A DNA stretch of 64,000 nucleotides from Syngnathus acus (lineage: Eukaryota > Chordata > Actinopteri > Syngnathiformes > Syngnathidae), in assembly GCF_901709675.1 (NCBI RefSeq), contig NC_051098.1, forward strand, positions 6,449,000 to 6,512,999, given 5' to 3'. This document shows positions 1 through 12,700 of this stretch, piece after piece. Both the position numbers and the translations under genes were made by a program. The notes beneath the pieces are model-generated. The model did not search any database and was not told the DNA's origin. It saw nothing but the letters and a program-made list of their open reading frames with translations. Numbering within the stretch: the stretch's first letter is position 1; each line of letters starts with the position of its first letter.

Positions 1-2656
1 GGCACTTCCCTGTGTGATTTGGAACATGAACATAAATTTCAAAAGTGGAAATAACAGGTTTAAAGGACAACGGCAGAGAACTATGTCTTATTTATATCGT
101 TTTTGAAATTGAGTAGAGAAAAAGAAGATCATCCTGAGGAATGAAAATATTTGAAATAGTCCCACACAATAATTTTAATATGCTGAATACTTAACTTTTA
201 TACTTACTGCGTTGTATTGTGTGATTTGGACATGACCTAAATGTTTTATTGAAATTATATTTTTTCTTCTATCGCTGACAGTTCCAAAAGTGGTAAAAGA
301 ATTGACTAGTCTGTGAATTTCTAATCAATTAATTGCAATGATCACGACAGAGTATGTGTACCATATCAAGGACATCACCCGTGTGTTGCACACCATACTG
401 GTTTCTTCCAAGTGGTTCTATTTTAATTAATTGTTTGAATAATTTGTTAAAATCAATCACCAGTTAAAATAGGTGACAGCAAATGGAAAATTTAAAGTGA
501 TGTTTTGTGCCTGTGTGGATGTACGGCTGACATAAAGTGCACACTAACAGCCTCATTTTCTGACTGACTGCCTGGTGGAACATAAAACCTGTTGGATCAC
601 AGCCTTGTCGTGAAAAAAAAATGAGCAAGAGGGCAGATGGAGGGATAGAAGGACTTAAATGAGTGTGAAGTGTTGTCAAGGTGATCCCATGTTCAACCTT
701 CTGCTCCCTCACAAACCCCACTCCCACCCATCTTGAGCCCTCCACCTCTCATTAAAGTTGGAGCTTTAACAATTGTGGCATAGACAGTGCTATATTTGAT
801 GAGGTGCTGACTTCCCGCTGTGACACGGATAGTTGTGGGTTAACTCACTGCCGATCTCACAAGCTTGACACGGACACACTTATAGTGAAAGCTTAATGGC
901 AGAATGTTGATGGGAGTATTTACACCCAAGGACATTTGCTATGGAAGCAAAGTAAGAAACTAAAAAATAGTCAAATAAAAATATTGAATTGCAACAGTAT
1001 GCGCATTTTAAAAAATGCTGGTAATATCACACAGCCTCGAGCAGGCGAATAAACCAGGAGTATCATGTGGCTCAATAAAGGTTTATGCATGGCCTGATTC
1101 AATCGGAATATTATGAGGTAATTGTAATACACAAATAACAGTAGTAGTGTCCAACTAAAAACAAATACATGAACATATATGTACAATTGAGACCCTATAG
1201 GAATAATAAAGTATATAAATAAAATTCTCCCCTTGTGAATTGAAAAGCATTATCAATGCAGGCCCATATCCGCTAATAAAACAAAATACTGGGCAGGAAG
1301 CCCGTTTCCAACAGTAATTCCCCCGTTTTTGTTTAGTTTTTTTCTTTATTCTGGGGAAGCCTGCTTCAGCGCTTGTAAATTTTTAAAGCCTGTCTCCTCC
1401 AGTAAAAAAAATATACAGTGGAACCCCGCTCTTCAGTGCTGGCCTGCCAATTTGCGTATGACTAACGTACTATAGAACCCATTTAAATGGGTTTGAAAAA
1501 ATGCATTTTTTCCTTTTTTTGATTCATCTCATACCTCTATCTCATGCACTGAGTGGCAAGCTAACAGCCGTTCAGAGCAATCAGTTGTGACCGACTGCCC
1601 ACGTAACGTTTGCATACTCTCAATCGAAAGCTCATTTATTCAAATCATATCTAAGAATCACATCGCTCCACTGAATTAAAGGTCAAATTTCTTAAACAGC
1701 AATAGAGACCTATCCGGAAATGCAGGAGTGGAAGGACATTGTCAGATATAGCAAAATGCCCTGTGTCGCCATGTCTTTAAATTACCTTCCAAAGTCCGTC
1801 CTGGTAAAAGTGATTAGAACTCTTGATGGCGAACGTGAATTCGTCCTGAGAGCGAGTCATGTTTTAATACATGAGCTGTATTTATAGAAATGCCGGAAAG
1901 AGCATGCATAGATAAAGCGAACACTGCTTAACACAATGGTCTATGTATTTTTGCATCCAACCACAAGATAAAAACCTTCCAATACAGAGTTGAAGAAAAG
2001 CAAAAATATACTCAGGATAAAAGAGACAAAATAAAAGACATTGTAGAACCCCCCCCCCCCTAGGATTCAGTAGCATTGTCCCTCTTCTCTCATTTTCTAG
2101 CACACAAGCAGCACTCCTCTGGGTTTAAAACTCATTTTCATCTCTCTTGTAAGCTCTGCGTTCTTACATATTTGTTCTAAATCCTATTAGGAGGCCTTTG
2201 TGATATGAGAAATGCTTGCAAATTGGAAACCATCTTCAGGCGAATGTTGGACACGGGAGGCAATCTTCAAAATCTAATCTCTCGAAGCACAAAAACACCA
2301 ACAGCACATTTTGGATGTGGTTAATAACACAACATAAGTGGGGAAAAAATGACGAAAAATGTTACATCATAGTGCTAGCAGATGCGTGTCAATTGTGCGT
2401 TTTGCTTCTTTTTTTTTTCTTATATACTGAACTGTCTGGTCAAAGTTGGTCTGGTCATCGAATACTTTGCCTTCTGTTGTGTATTTCATGTTTTCATACG
2501 CTCCAAAAAGAACAAAATGTAGTCCTCAAACAAAATTTATACAGCAGTTTGACCCAGGCCTTACGGCCATTCATAAACACTCATGACTCATCACCATAAG
2601 GTTGAATTTTCCATTTATTTAAACCCCTTTTTTAAAACCAACCATTATTCTCAGAT
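1..2656. other. Left end of window; no gene recognised
   Basis: AT-rich with no exon-like block supported on either strand. A sequence near 1419-1440 (ACAGTGGAACCCCGC) resembles one terminus of a fish DNA-transposon MITE, without a partner. Poly-C run at 2049-2060. Unfound 3' zbbx exons could lie here. Confidence 0.4.
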
Positions 2657-2681
2657 ATGTATTTATTTATTTATTTATTTT
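2657..2681 (+). repeat. (TTTA)n microsatellite
   Basis: Short ATTT array just before the SINE target site, an AT-rich landing site typical for retroposon insertion. Confidence 0.85.
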
Positions 2682-2710
2682 GATTTAGCTTGTGTTTTGT
2701 TTGATATTAT

Positions 2711-3073
2711 CCATCCATCCATTTTCTGAACCGCTTAGTCCCCACGGGGGTCGCGGGAGTGCTGGAGCCTATCCCAGCCGTCAACGGGCAGTAGGCGGGG
2801 GACACCCTGAACCGGTTGCCAGCCGATCGCAGGGTACACAGAGACAAACAATCATTTGCACTCGCACTCACACCTAGGGACAATTAGGAGTCTTCAATCG
2901 GCCTACCAAGCATGTTTTTGGGATGTGGGAGGAAACCGGAGTGCCCGGAGAAAACCCACGCGGGCCCGGGGAGAACATGCAAACTCCACACAGGGAGGGC
3001 CGGAGGTGGAATCGAACCCGCACCCTCCTAACTGTGAGGCGGACGTGCTACCCAGTGCGCCACCGAGCCGCCC
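2711..3073 (-). mobile_element. tRNA-derived SINE, full length, with 14-bp target-site duplications
   Basis: On the minus strand the 5' head contains Pol III-like boxes (A-box region GGCGCACTGGGTAGCAC, B-box GGGTTCGATTCC). The teleost SINE body follows (GTGTGGAGTTTGCATGTTCT, GGTTTCCTCCCACATCCCAAA) and a 3' tail of (ATGG) repeats. It is flanked by identical 14-bp repeats TTGTTTGATATTAT at 2697-2710 and 3074-3087, so it integrated by target-primed reverse transcription. Intact flanking repeats suggest it is not very old. Confidence 0.85.
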
Positions 3074-3831
3074 TTGTTTGATATTATTTGCATGTAAAGC
3101 ACTTTGTTAGAACTGTGGTTGTTAGTGCTCTATAATTAGTTGAGTGGATCTGAGCGCTGAGGAAGCATTATAGGTCATTTGGGATAAATGAAAGCAGTTT
3201 TTCTATAAGTACTTTGTTTTTCTTCCCTTACTGCACTTGCACCTTTTACACCTTTGCCTTGGGAAACTCAGCTTTTGATGAATAATGCAAGTAATTAGTG
3301 TTGAGCAACGAATTCGGGTGGGCAGCAGTGTTAGTCAAATGCGGGCAAATCCAACCTATCATGACATTTAAAACTTTCTTTTTCATATACAGTAGAAATA
3401 TGTGTATGAGCGGCAAGGATATCAAACAATTAACATATCTGCTGATACGTCTTCCATCTTGACAGCAATCACAGCATCTTTGTGAAGGTGACGGAACACT
3501 CATCAAAACTATATTGTGCTCATATTTTATAGATGAGCTTGTTACACATTTATTTAATGGGAAGTCACTATTGAGGTGAGCTCGACAGTAACAGTTTTAA
3601 GGCTCCTGGAGGTGGATTTTTGCAGCAAGATAGCAGTGATAAAGACGATTGGAGTAAATTATCGACTAGGAGAGACTGTTGGGGGGATTGGTTTGGGGAT
3701 TGTAGATTGTTAGGTGGTGATTGGGAAATTGAAAGCTTCTGTGACGAGATTGGTTCTGGGAGTAACTGGGATGATTGCAACTGTTCTAATAGGAGAGGTG
3801 GGTTCGATTGGCGGTATTTGGGCAGTGAGGC

Positions 3832-4110
3832 TTAACTTGATAGTAAAACTGTGACAGTCGACCTTATGGAGGAGGATGGTGGAAAGGCTACGAAATGAAC
3901 ATCTGGGATTGGTGATCTGACAGTATAAGTAGAGAGATGAAGAGACAATGAAAGAGGAGTTTGGGAAATGTTTGGGATCTCAGTTTGATGATGTGGAAAT
4001 GATGGCAAGTGCAAAATGTGTGGGGAACCACAGTGGGGTTTTGATTTGTGGATTGCGGGAGAGGAAGAGGACCGCTGCGGCTTTGAGGCTGATTTTGAAA
4101 TGTTTGGACT
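3832..4110 (-). CDS. Candidate 3' coding region, possibly the zbbx C-terminus (tentative)
   Basis: The minus strand is pyrimidine-rich and keeps long open frames. One runs through SKSASKPQRSSSSPAIHKSK and ends with TAA at 3834-3832; a second overlapping frame continues to about 3568. Ser/Pro-rich sequence would suit a disordered ZBBX C-terminus, and the position is downstream of the last certain zbbx exon. No confirmed splice acceptor or homology supports it; strand-biased composition alone could produce these frames. Confidence 0.2.
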   Translation of the reverse strand, partial: SPNISKSASKPQRSSSSPAIHKSKPHCGSPHILHLPSFPHHQTEIPNISQTPLSLSLHLSTYTVRSPIPDVHFVAFPPSSSIRSTVTVLLSS

Positions 4111-4230
4111 TACAACAATGGAGTGTTATGGCTCACTCTGATTGCCCACCACTGTGTGTCAAGTTAAGAAAATTTGCTAGTTACTGGTATGATCACTTGA
4201 TTATTGTATGAACATAAGAAGAGCGTCCAC

Positions 4231-7200
4231 AACGCTACATAAAATCTTCAAACGAGGTATGAAAATTGTTGAAAGTCTGTTTGACTTCGGCGATTTCATT
4301 CTAATTTTAGAAGCAAATAATTATTATCCTCAGGGGTACACCGAAGCATTTTGGTGTGGTTCTTGAAGCTACACCATTGATAAACCGGCACTGATGCGGG
4401 AGAATTTGGGGCTGGAATGCAGCAGCCATAGGGGAGTTCTCCCAAACTCCCGATAGCCACCACAACCCCAACATAAACTGTGTACCAAAAGTAAAAATAA
4501 AACAATGTTAGCTATATTTTTTAGTCACTGCATGTTTCCCCATCAGTCCCACACCCCTCATTGCTGACATTGACTAAAGACTGCTGCTAACAATCCCTCC
4601 ATCACATCGCCGTGTGGGACCACCTGACAGCTCAGGAAAATGACAATAAAAAATAAGCGTTCCCCACAGGATGTCATGCCAACACATTGAATGTATTCAT
4701 GGCCACACACTCTTTCAAAACAAGACAGGAGATGAGACACTGGTAGAAGTCATAGGAGTCTTCTAATTATCAACCAAGCAATGTTATATCAATTATTAGC
4801 CTGATAGTAGTGCCTGATAAATAGTGCCTGATAAAAAAGCTACAGACTGTACTTGAATATTTTGTTTCTATATGAATCGTTTGAAAATTTTAATTTTCTG
4901 TGTTGGGTAGTGCTCATTTGACATTCAGAATGTGTTTCACTACATGTCTGTTTGTTTACAGCAAAACTTCCCTGGGGAGTATTTATAATAACTTTGGCTC
5001 ATTGACTGCAGCTTATTCCAAATGTAATAAACACTAATAGGGAAACATTTAATGCCTCCAAGGTAAGTGGAATTCTTCATCTAGTGTGCGCTTATTGACT
5101 GTAGTTGTAACTGTTTTCCCAAAACTCTCACACAGACAAAATATTTGAATTCAAAACATCACATTGACATTAACAGTGCTGCAGTTTTAAATAATGCACT
5201 GATAATTTCATATTTTAAGGGTTTTTTTCTCAACTGTCCATGAATACTGTAGTTTTGTAAGGGCGAGCTAAAGCAAGAGAAGTGCAACATTCTTAAAGAA
5301 ATGCTTGACTTGTTTAGGAAAAAAAAATTGGCCATGACCACAACCCAGTAAAATAACTTTGGTATTAACTCTCGTTCAATTATGATCACTGACCCAAAAA
5401 ATGCTTTATTGGAGGTGGTGGGTTGTGGACCCATGACAAGAAAACCCAGTAGACAAAAGTTGATTCAAAGTGTATATAGTATTAGCTCCACTACATTGAT
5501 AGAGCCTTTACTTAACTATGTGGACAACAAGGATAGTGACATGGGTCACTCTGAGTCAAACGTGGTCCGATTGCCTTGTCATGTGTTGGACAGCATAAAC
5601 ATGAGGTTTCCAAGAACTGAACCTCTCATTCATCATCTCTTCCTCTCAGACAGTAATTCACAGGCCTAATTTGTGCATGTGAATAAGCAAAGAGGTATTA
5701 TCATATGACATACAATGTGCTATTTTCCCTTAGTGCGAGAGACTAAAAGTTATTCCTTGCAGTACAATGCAATTTTTAAACTGCAAAGTGTGCAATTTGG
5801 AGAATAAAAAACAAAGAAAAAAAACCACTGCTTTATTTCTCTCACATTAATTCTTGGGGGCGCTTTGTTTTAACACGAGCTATGTTCTAAAAACATTGGG
5901 CCAAAAATGGACCGATCCACTATCTGGGTCAATTCAGGGAAACAACAACAATTAATCATTTTGTATAAAACAACTCACAAAATAGAGGGTTGATTATTAG
6001 ACTTACTTGTGATTGAATTCTTGTGAATTAAAATAAATATAATAAATAAATATTATTATTATTATTATTATATAAATAAAATGTTCCTTTGCTTGACTTT
6101 CATGAAGTACTTAAAAAAATTTCGATTGTAACTCTCAGAAATGAGCACTCAAGGTATATGAGGACTGGCTGATTGCTGCAAATTTTAATGGGTCAGATAT
6201 GTGAGAGTTGACAGCTTCAAGGTTCTTGGGTTTAGAAGGCACTAAGATAACCTTGATTTAAATGTCTCCAAGTCACCGGTGGGGGCTAAACACCTAAGAC
6301 ACTCCCCTGACTGATGAGTGACAGGTCATAAGCTAAGGACAGGAAGAACTGATGCAAAGCCTTTCTTGCCTTCTCACCCTTGTCCATCTCCTTACCCAGG
6401 CTGAGTGCAACCTATCAGGCATGAGTCATCTCTGAACATCCCTCTTACCACACAAACAGTCTTTGATGACCCATTAGTGTACTCAAAATGGACACGTAGG
6501 CATAATGGATACAACCGATACAAGAGAGAAGCGTCTTTTTGATTTAACTCTACTGTTTATTTATGTGCATATCTGTAGTTTATGTGTCAAGAGCGCATAA
6601 CTGTCATTACTGTACATTGAAAACATGGGTGTCATTACCTGAAAATTATACAACAGTCGAATGACTAGTTTATTTTATTTATTTTTTTTAATTTTAGTCT
6701 TTTAGCTGATTATTTCACCGCCTCATTCAAATGCATGCATGAACACACAAAAGATATTCTATTCAGACATACTGCTCACCTTCACTAGATAGACTAATTT
6801 CCTTGGCTCTGTCTTTAAAGTCCAAGGTAACTTCATTTCTCTAAGCAGGGTAAAGTGCAAGGCCAGTGAGAGAGAAATGTTCACCGACTGACTGCTACAG
6901 GGAATGTTAATTGTTTTGTTAAGCATTTACACTTTTCTGCAAAATCTCAACACATCTATGTTTCCTTCGAATTAATTACCAAATCAATCAAAAAAGTTAC
7001 GTTTACTTTTGACCATCACTTTTCTACACAATGCAGCTTTGAAAATCAAGATGTGCCAGTTTTTATACTGAAGCACATTTGCAATTGCAATATTAGAGCA
7101 CTTAGCGTCAAGGAGCAGCAGTGGGAGAGAAGGAAATGTAAAAATTGGATCCTTCCAAGGTCATCTCTGATTTATGATCCAGTTAAATTGTAGAATTATA

Positions 7201-9792
7201 CATGAGACTGTCTGATTCATTTCTTCATCAAGTCTACTGGATACAAGAATCTGGTGATCATTGGATCGGGACAGGTTGAAAGCTGGGATAAATGGTTTCA
7301 AATGTATCAAAACAAACTTTGTAAGAGTGGCATTGTGTGAGGTGCATAATGCACTGAATAACATATATTCTTGCAGGTATACTGAAGTTTTTCTTTTCCC
7401 TGAACCAGTTCTGCACAGTATTGTGTAGAAATTGACTTCACAATTTCATTTTAATACGCTAACAAAGAAAAGGTGATGAGTCATAGCCTCATTGGCACGG
7501 GTCATTAAGTATGGTGAATGTATGTTTGAAATGACTAATATAATAATATAAGATAGGTGGAATGAGGTAAAAGTGTAGATCTTTAGCTTTACAGATTTTC
7601 TTAAGGGGTTCAGTGCCTTAATCACAGATACTTTGACTTTGGCATTGATGGAAGGAGGCGCTCACTCACCACACCCTGAGAATTCAGGTAATCAGCCTGA
7701 CAACCCCCCCAAGTCACAGGGCTGCTGATGTTTACGACTCTAATACACCTCTCCCCTTAGTGAGTTCTATAAAACAGCTCCATCCTCCCTTCACTCTCAG
7801 AAACTTGTTAAAATTCAGCCTCTCACTCTTTCTGCCAGCCAGCCAGTCCCTCTGTCTCTTCATTAAGCTCTGCCACCATCATGGCTGCAGGCTTATTGCA
7901 CTTAGATTGGCTCCCTGCTTTGTTCCTCACTTAAAGGCTGCTGCAGCAGGGGACTTAAAGCGGTCCTGTTCAGGCGGTCAGTGGGCCCTAAAAGTGCATT
8001 CTACCTCTCATCCCCTCTGGCTCGGTCTCCGGTGGGCTACTCAGTCTGAGAGGTGCCGCTTAAATAAAGGGCTGTAATTATGGGACCTGCTGAAGCCAAG
8101 ATCTCAGGAAGACATTCTATGCTGAGAGAATCCTTTGTGAACCAACAGAATCTGTAGACCAAGAGGCAGAAAGTAGGCAGGAGGCATTGGCAGGAGACCG
8201 AATTCTTTTTTTTTATAAAAAATTTGAACGTGTCTACATGAGTGCAACAATATTGAAACAGCAGCCTCGAAATCACAGGTGACAGACTCAAGGCCCGGGG
8301 GCCAGATACGGCCCGCCACATCATTTTATGTGGCCCGCGAAGACAAATTATGCATCAAATTCGTGTCATTACTAGAATTGCAAATTGTCTTCACTTTTAA
8401 TATCTTTTTTTTTAATATTTGACCAGTTTTTACTCTTCTGATTTGAAAACGAAGTATTGTTCAGTTTGTTTTGTAGCCTTTACTGTATATAATATGAGGT
8501 GTTCATACATTTATTTGGGTTGACAGTCATAATGGCCCTCCGAAAGAAGCTACAATGCGGCCCGCTTAAAAAATGAGTTTGACACCCCTGCTCTAAATCA
8601 ACAGCTCGGATAAGTCAGTACACACCTAAAATATACTTGTCAGAAGATATTAAAATGTGATGAGACGATTCGGATATAAACTCCTTTTTAAGGAGACAGA
8701 TCAGTGACAATATAATGAAGAGCTGGGCTTGAAAAAAGGGGTTGGGACATAAAATAAAGGCATAGACATTCAAGAATTCAACTGTTGTAATATTTATTTT
8801 GCATCAAGAATGATGAATCCAAAACACAGATATTTTTGTTTCACAACACAATCACATTCATTTGCCAGATGACATTGTTGATGCTGGCTAATCAGAGGTC
8901 ATCTTTTTACTGAACATATTGACATGTATAGAAAGCATTCAGCTGGAATTTTAAAACCCTCTTGAATTCCATTACCTCTTTATTCTTGCACAGAACCGTT
9001 TGTCTGCTTGATTGGTCCTTCAATTCAGTTTAGGATGCCGTCACTTATCATGCCGTTTACCTGTTTATAGTGGCACACAACCGAATGGTCAGTACCCTAT
9101 ACGTATTAAAGTACGTTTATGTTGAACAATATACACTACGAGTCAACATTTTCGAGGTAATTTCTCATTAAATAGCATGAGGAAGTGTGTCCAAAGGTTT
9201 GAATGTTGATGATTATAAAACCAAAACACAACAGGAGGAAAGTGGAAAGCATTCAATGAAAACACAATTCAGATTGTTGATCTTGTCTCACCAGCTGCAC
9301 ATAAACCGCCACTGTTTTGGTGTAAAAAAAATAATTTCCGTCTCAATTGAAAAATTGTTTTGATTTAAAAGATACAAGTACACCAAATCTAACTAAATCA
9401 AAACGTTCTCCTTGCAGAAATATGTATCCAATCATCTTTTATTGGGGAGATATATCTTTGAAGGCCACATTTACAGTATGACAAGTTCATTCATATTGTA
9501 AAATGACAACAAAAACTAATCCCATCATACCCCTTTAAACTAACCATACCTCAATGAATCGATTCGTAATCCAAATGAATCGAACCGAATGAAAGACATT
9601 AAAAATAAGCGTACTTGAATCAAATCACACCATTCTTACCAATTTATGTATTTAATATTTTTTTGTGGGGGAGCACCCCCTTTCTATGCATTATATTGAT
9701 TGTAGAATTTAATGTAAAAATGTAATAAAACGCAAACACTTGATACTGAATCTCAATCTAAAGTGGCGCGTGTGATGTGACCAAATCTGTAC
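4231..9792. other. Region downstream of the last certain zbbx exon; no confirmed exon
   Basis: The exon at 9793 ends in phase 2 with a good donor, so at least one further zbbx exon must lie to the left. No block here combined an acceptor, the right phase and recognisable ZBBX sequence. An AAT/ATT-rich microsatellite lies at 6036-6075. A plus-strand frame at 5382-5669 shows no family resemblance. Confidence 0.4.
8276..8590. mobile_element. Non-autonomous hAT-like MITE
   Basis: The left end CAGGTGACAGACTCAAG and the complement of the right end, CAGGGGTGTCAAACTCA, are diverged inverted repeats of a type common in fish and mammals. Flanks CTCGAAATCA (8266-8275) and CTCTAAATCA (8591-8600) agree at 9 of 10 positions. 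The interior has GGCCCGC motifs near both ends and no open frame. Confidence 0.65.
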
Positions 9793-12700
9793 CTGCGATA
9801 CTTCATGAGGAGCAACCTGTCCAAATAGGTGCGACTGCTTTCAGGGAACGCCACTTCAACGGCTATGTTGCTGTTTCCTCCTTTATGGCCTCCCTCTGGA
9901 GGGAAGTCAGCTTGGGTTGCTGTACCTGACACTGATACAGGGAGAGAATATAAAAAAAAATAATTTGGATTATAGAGAGACTAAAACAAAACCCAAAATG
10001 TGTCAGACAAAAGTAGGATGTGCAACAACAACAACTTCTCTAGAAATGAGAAAACACAATTTCATTGCTACTGACAGTAAGTGAGAAAACACAAGCAGGC
10101 AGCAGTGAGGCCCATATAGACTCACAAATCAATGTATGCAATAGAACAGGAACATTGCAACAACATGAGAGAGAAAAAAAACACAGATCGAGGAAAGAAA
10201 GAAAAATGTTATGATTGCTCTCAACACTTTAGAAGTCCACAGTGGCAGTTTTAAAGTGGACCTGTGTGCCAGTGGCTTGACAGAAATAATTAGGGCTGAA
10301 GGGCCTGGCAGTAATTTGCAGAGTAGAGCGGAGAGGGAGAAGAAGGGGGGGGGGGGGGGGTCTGTCCAAGTGGTAAGGCAGAGAAAACAAGGGGAGGGAA
10401 GCACACACAGAAATAATAACACCACTAATAGCACATACATAAATACATAGCCATATGCTCTGCTGCAGATGCAGACCCAATATGAGATGGAAGGCAGCTT
10501 GTACAAATACATACACATGTGCATGGCTGAGGGAAATGAGTGCTGCTGAGTGGCGTACAGCCACCCATAGCACTTCTCTAATTATCGCAATATGCAACCA
10601 CCATGGATTATTTTCTTACCGCAGTGGTAAGCATTTTCTGGAAGGCCTTAACACACAAGCGTAAAGGCAAGGAAAGAGGAAGCAGGAACGCTCGGGAATT
10701 TGTGAAAATGGCGGAGGAGGAGGAGGAGAGGGGGGTTGTCATGTGAGCACGGGCATGAGAGGACTGCTGAAAATGTTTTGCCATAATATCAAAGCCGTGA
10801 GGGATAGGGGGTTACCGTTAATGCACATTACATCAATGAAGTTAATTACACAAAAAACATAATTGATGCAGATGATTTTGCAATATTTCACACCTGTTTG
10901 AGTCCAAATTGTGACTGGTTCGGCAGGACCATCACACCTTCGGTTTCTCCAGTCCTTGAGAGCCTCCTGGAAAGATCTTGCTGACTCTTCTTCATCAAAC
11001 TCTCCACCAAGAAGAGAATTGACAAAATCCTTTTTAACAACCTGATAGTGTTCCTTTTTAGTAATTTCTGCTCTTGTCTTGTCTCCATAATTCCCAGTAA
11101 ACCTCTGCAATAAAATAGGGGGAGAAGCGCTGAATTAGAAGGATGCCAATATATAATTCATGCTAATCTTCTTTAATCTACCACTATAACAGTACTGTAA
11201 AACATGAATAGAAATTGAATTAGTCTCAAAAATTATGTTTCCTAATGAAAAATCCACCTATTCTAGTCTGTGCACTGTGTATTGCCTTTCATAGCTGAGT
11301 AATTATACGTTGAAAGGAAAAATGGAAAAGACAGATAATGAGATTCTTTGAGGCCGTGGATACGTAATTGCCAATTTGTGCAGGCAAAACAAGTCAAAAC
11401 TTTCTTGTATCAACATTTTATAAAAAAGCTCAATGAACTTTGGTGAGAATAACTCGATCAAAAATTAATCAGGCAGATCCTCAATGAAGTAGACATACTG
11501 TAATTGCAATAACTGTTCACTTTCGAAATATAAGGCCTATTATATGGTGTATTGTGCATCGGTTAGTATTAATCAATAAGTCTGCTTAAAGTCTATTTGA
11601 TCTGTTCGATTTGATTGACAGTTCAGTCCAGTCTCCACAAAATCCGTTGAACTGCTGTCCATTTAAACACATAATATATTCATAGGCCAACGTTGTCTTA
11701 GCTTGGTTTATGGAAAGAAAGTCAGTGAGAGCTTCTTGAGTCTTTGCTTTTTTTTTTTTTTTTTTTTTTAAAACAAAGCATTATGTAAAATTAAAAACAT
11801 AATGAAAGGTCTGCAAAGTGTTGATATATCATATTGAAGCTACAATGGTTGATTTGAGTTAATTATTTCCAATAAGAAAACTTATACACATTATATTAAA
11901 CATGAAAAATGTAAATATGAATTTTACGTTGCCTATCATGGTAATTACAAAGAAACAAATATAAATACAAAAAATGTTTTACGCCTACTGCACCCAGCTC
12001 AGATACCTCCATACTTAGAGGTCAAAAAGTGGGACGCGCGCTGCATGAATGCTGATTGAGCTTCTCTGTACCACAGGCTAAACTCATTTTTCTTTTCCTT
12101 TAATAACAACTGACCACTTGCGCTGCTAAGGTTAACCAATATTAAGACTGTTATCCCGCCCTTGAAAGTGTCAAGAAGAAACCCCCAGACCATGGACACT
12201 AGAATTTAAATATGGAAGACCGACTACTGGCAGCACAGTTGAAAGGGTTGTCCCGGTCACCACCACAGTTTAAGGCAGATCAATGAGCTTCTTTTAATTA
12301 ATGTGGATGATTCTCCCTTTGTGGACAGAATATTTAAAAAGACAAGGTGAGCGACTGGAGTGCACCGATTCCTAGATGAAAAGTTGCCAAAAAGTCAGAG
12401 TGTCAATTATATGGATACTTTCGCTATTTATTGGGTTGCTCGATCCTTATTGCAAATAGTTGAGGTTCACTGTACAGTTTTAAGTTGTATCATCCCCATT
12501 CACCACTAGATGGCAGTTATATGGAACCCCACAAAATGTCCATCCATCAATTAACGCTTTAAATGTTCACGTGTGAGCCTTACAAAATAACCAAGTTTGT
12601 GGGAAACTCGTGGCCTCGTGGACAATTCTAATGAAATTAATATTCAATTTGTGACCCCGTTTCCTATTCTCTGTCCTCTTTTCCTGCATTCTTTCCAACA

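Noticed and set aside
5382-5669. Plus-strand open frame of 95 codons
   Set aside because: No homology, no exon signals, opposite strand to all three genes.
11999-12199. Minus-strand open frame with exon-like ends in the zbbx gap
   Set aside because: No ZBBX similarity and no B-box cysteines; acceptor and donor are weak.
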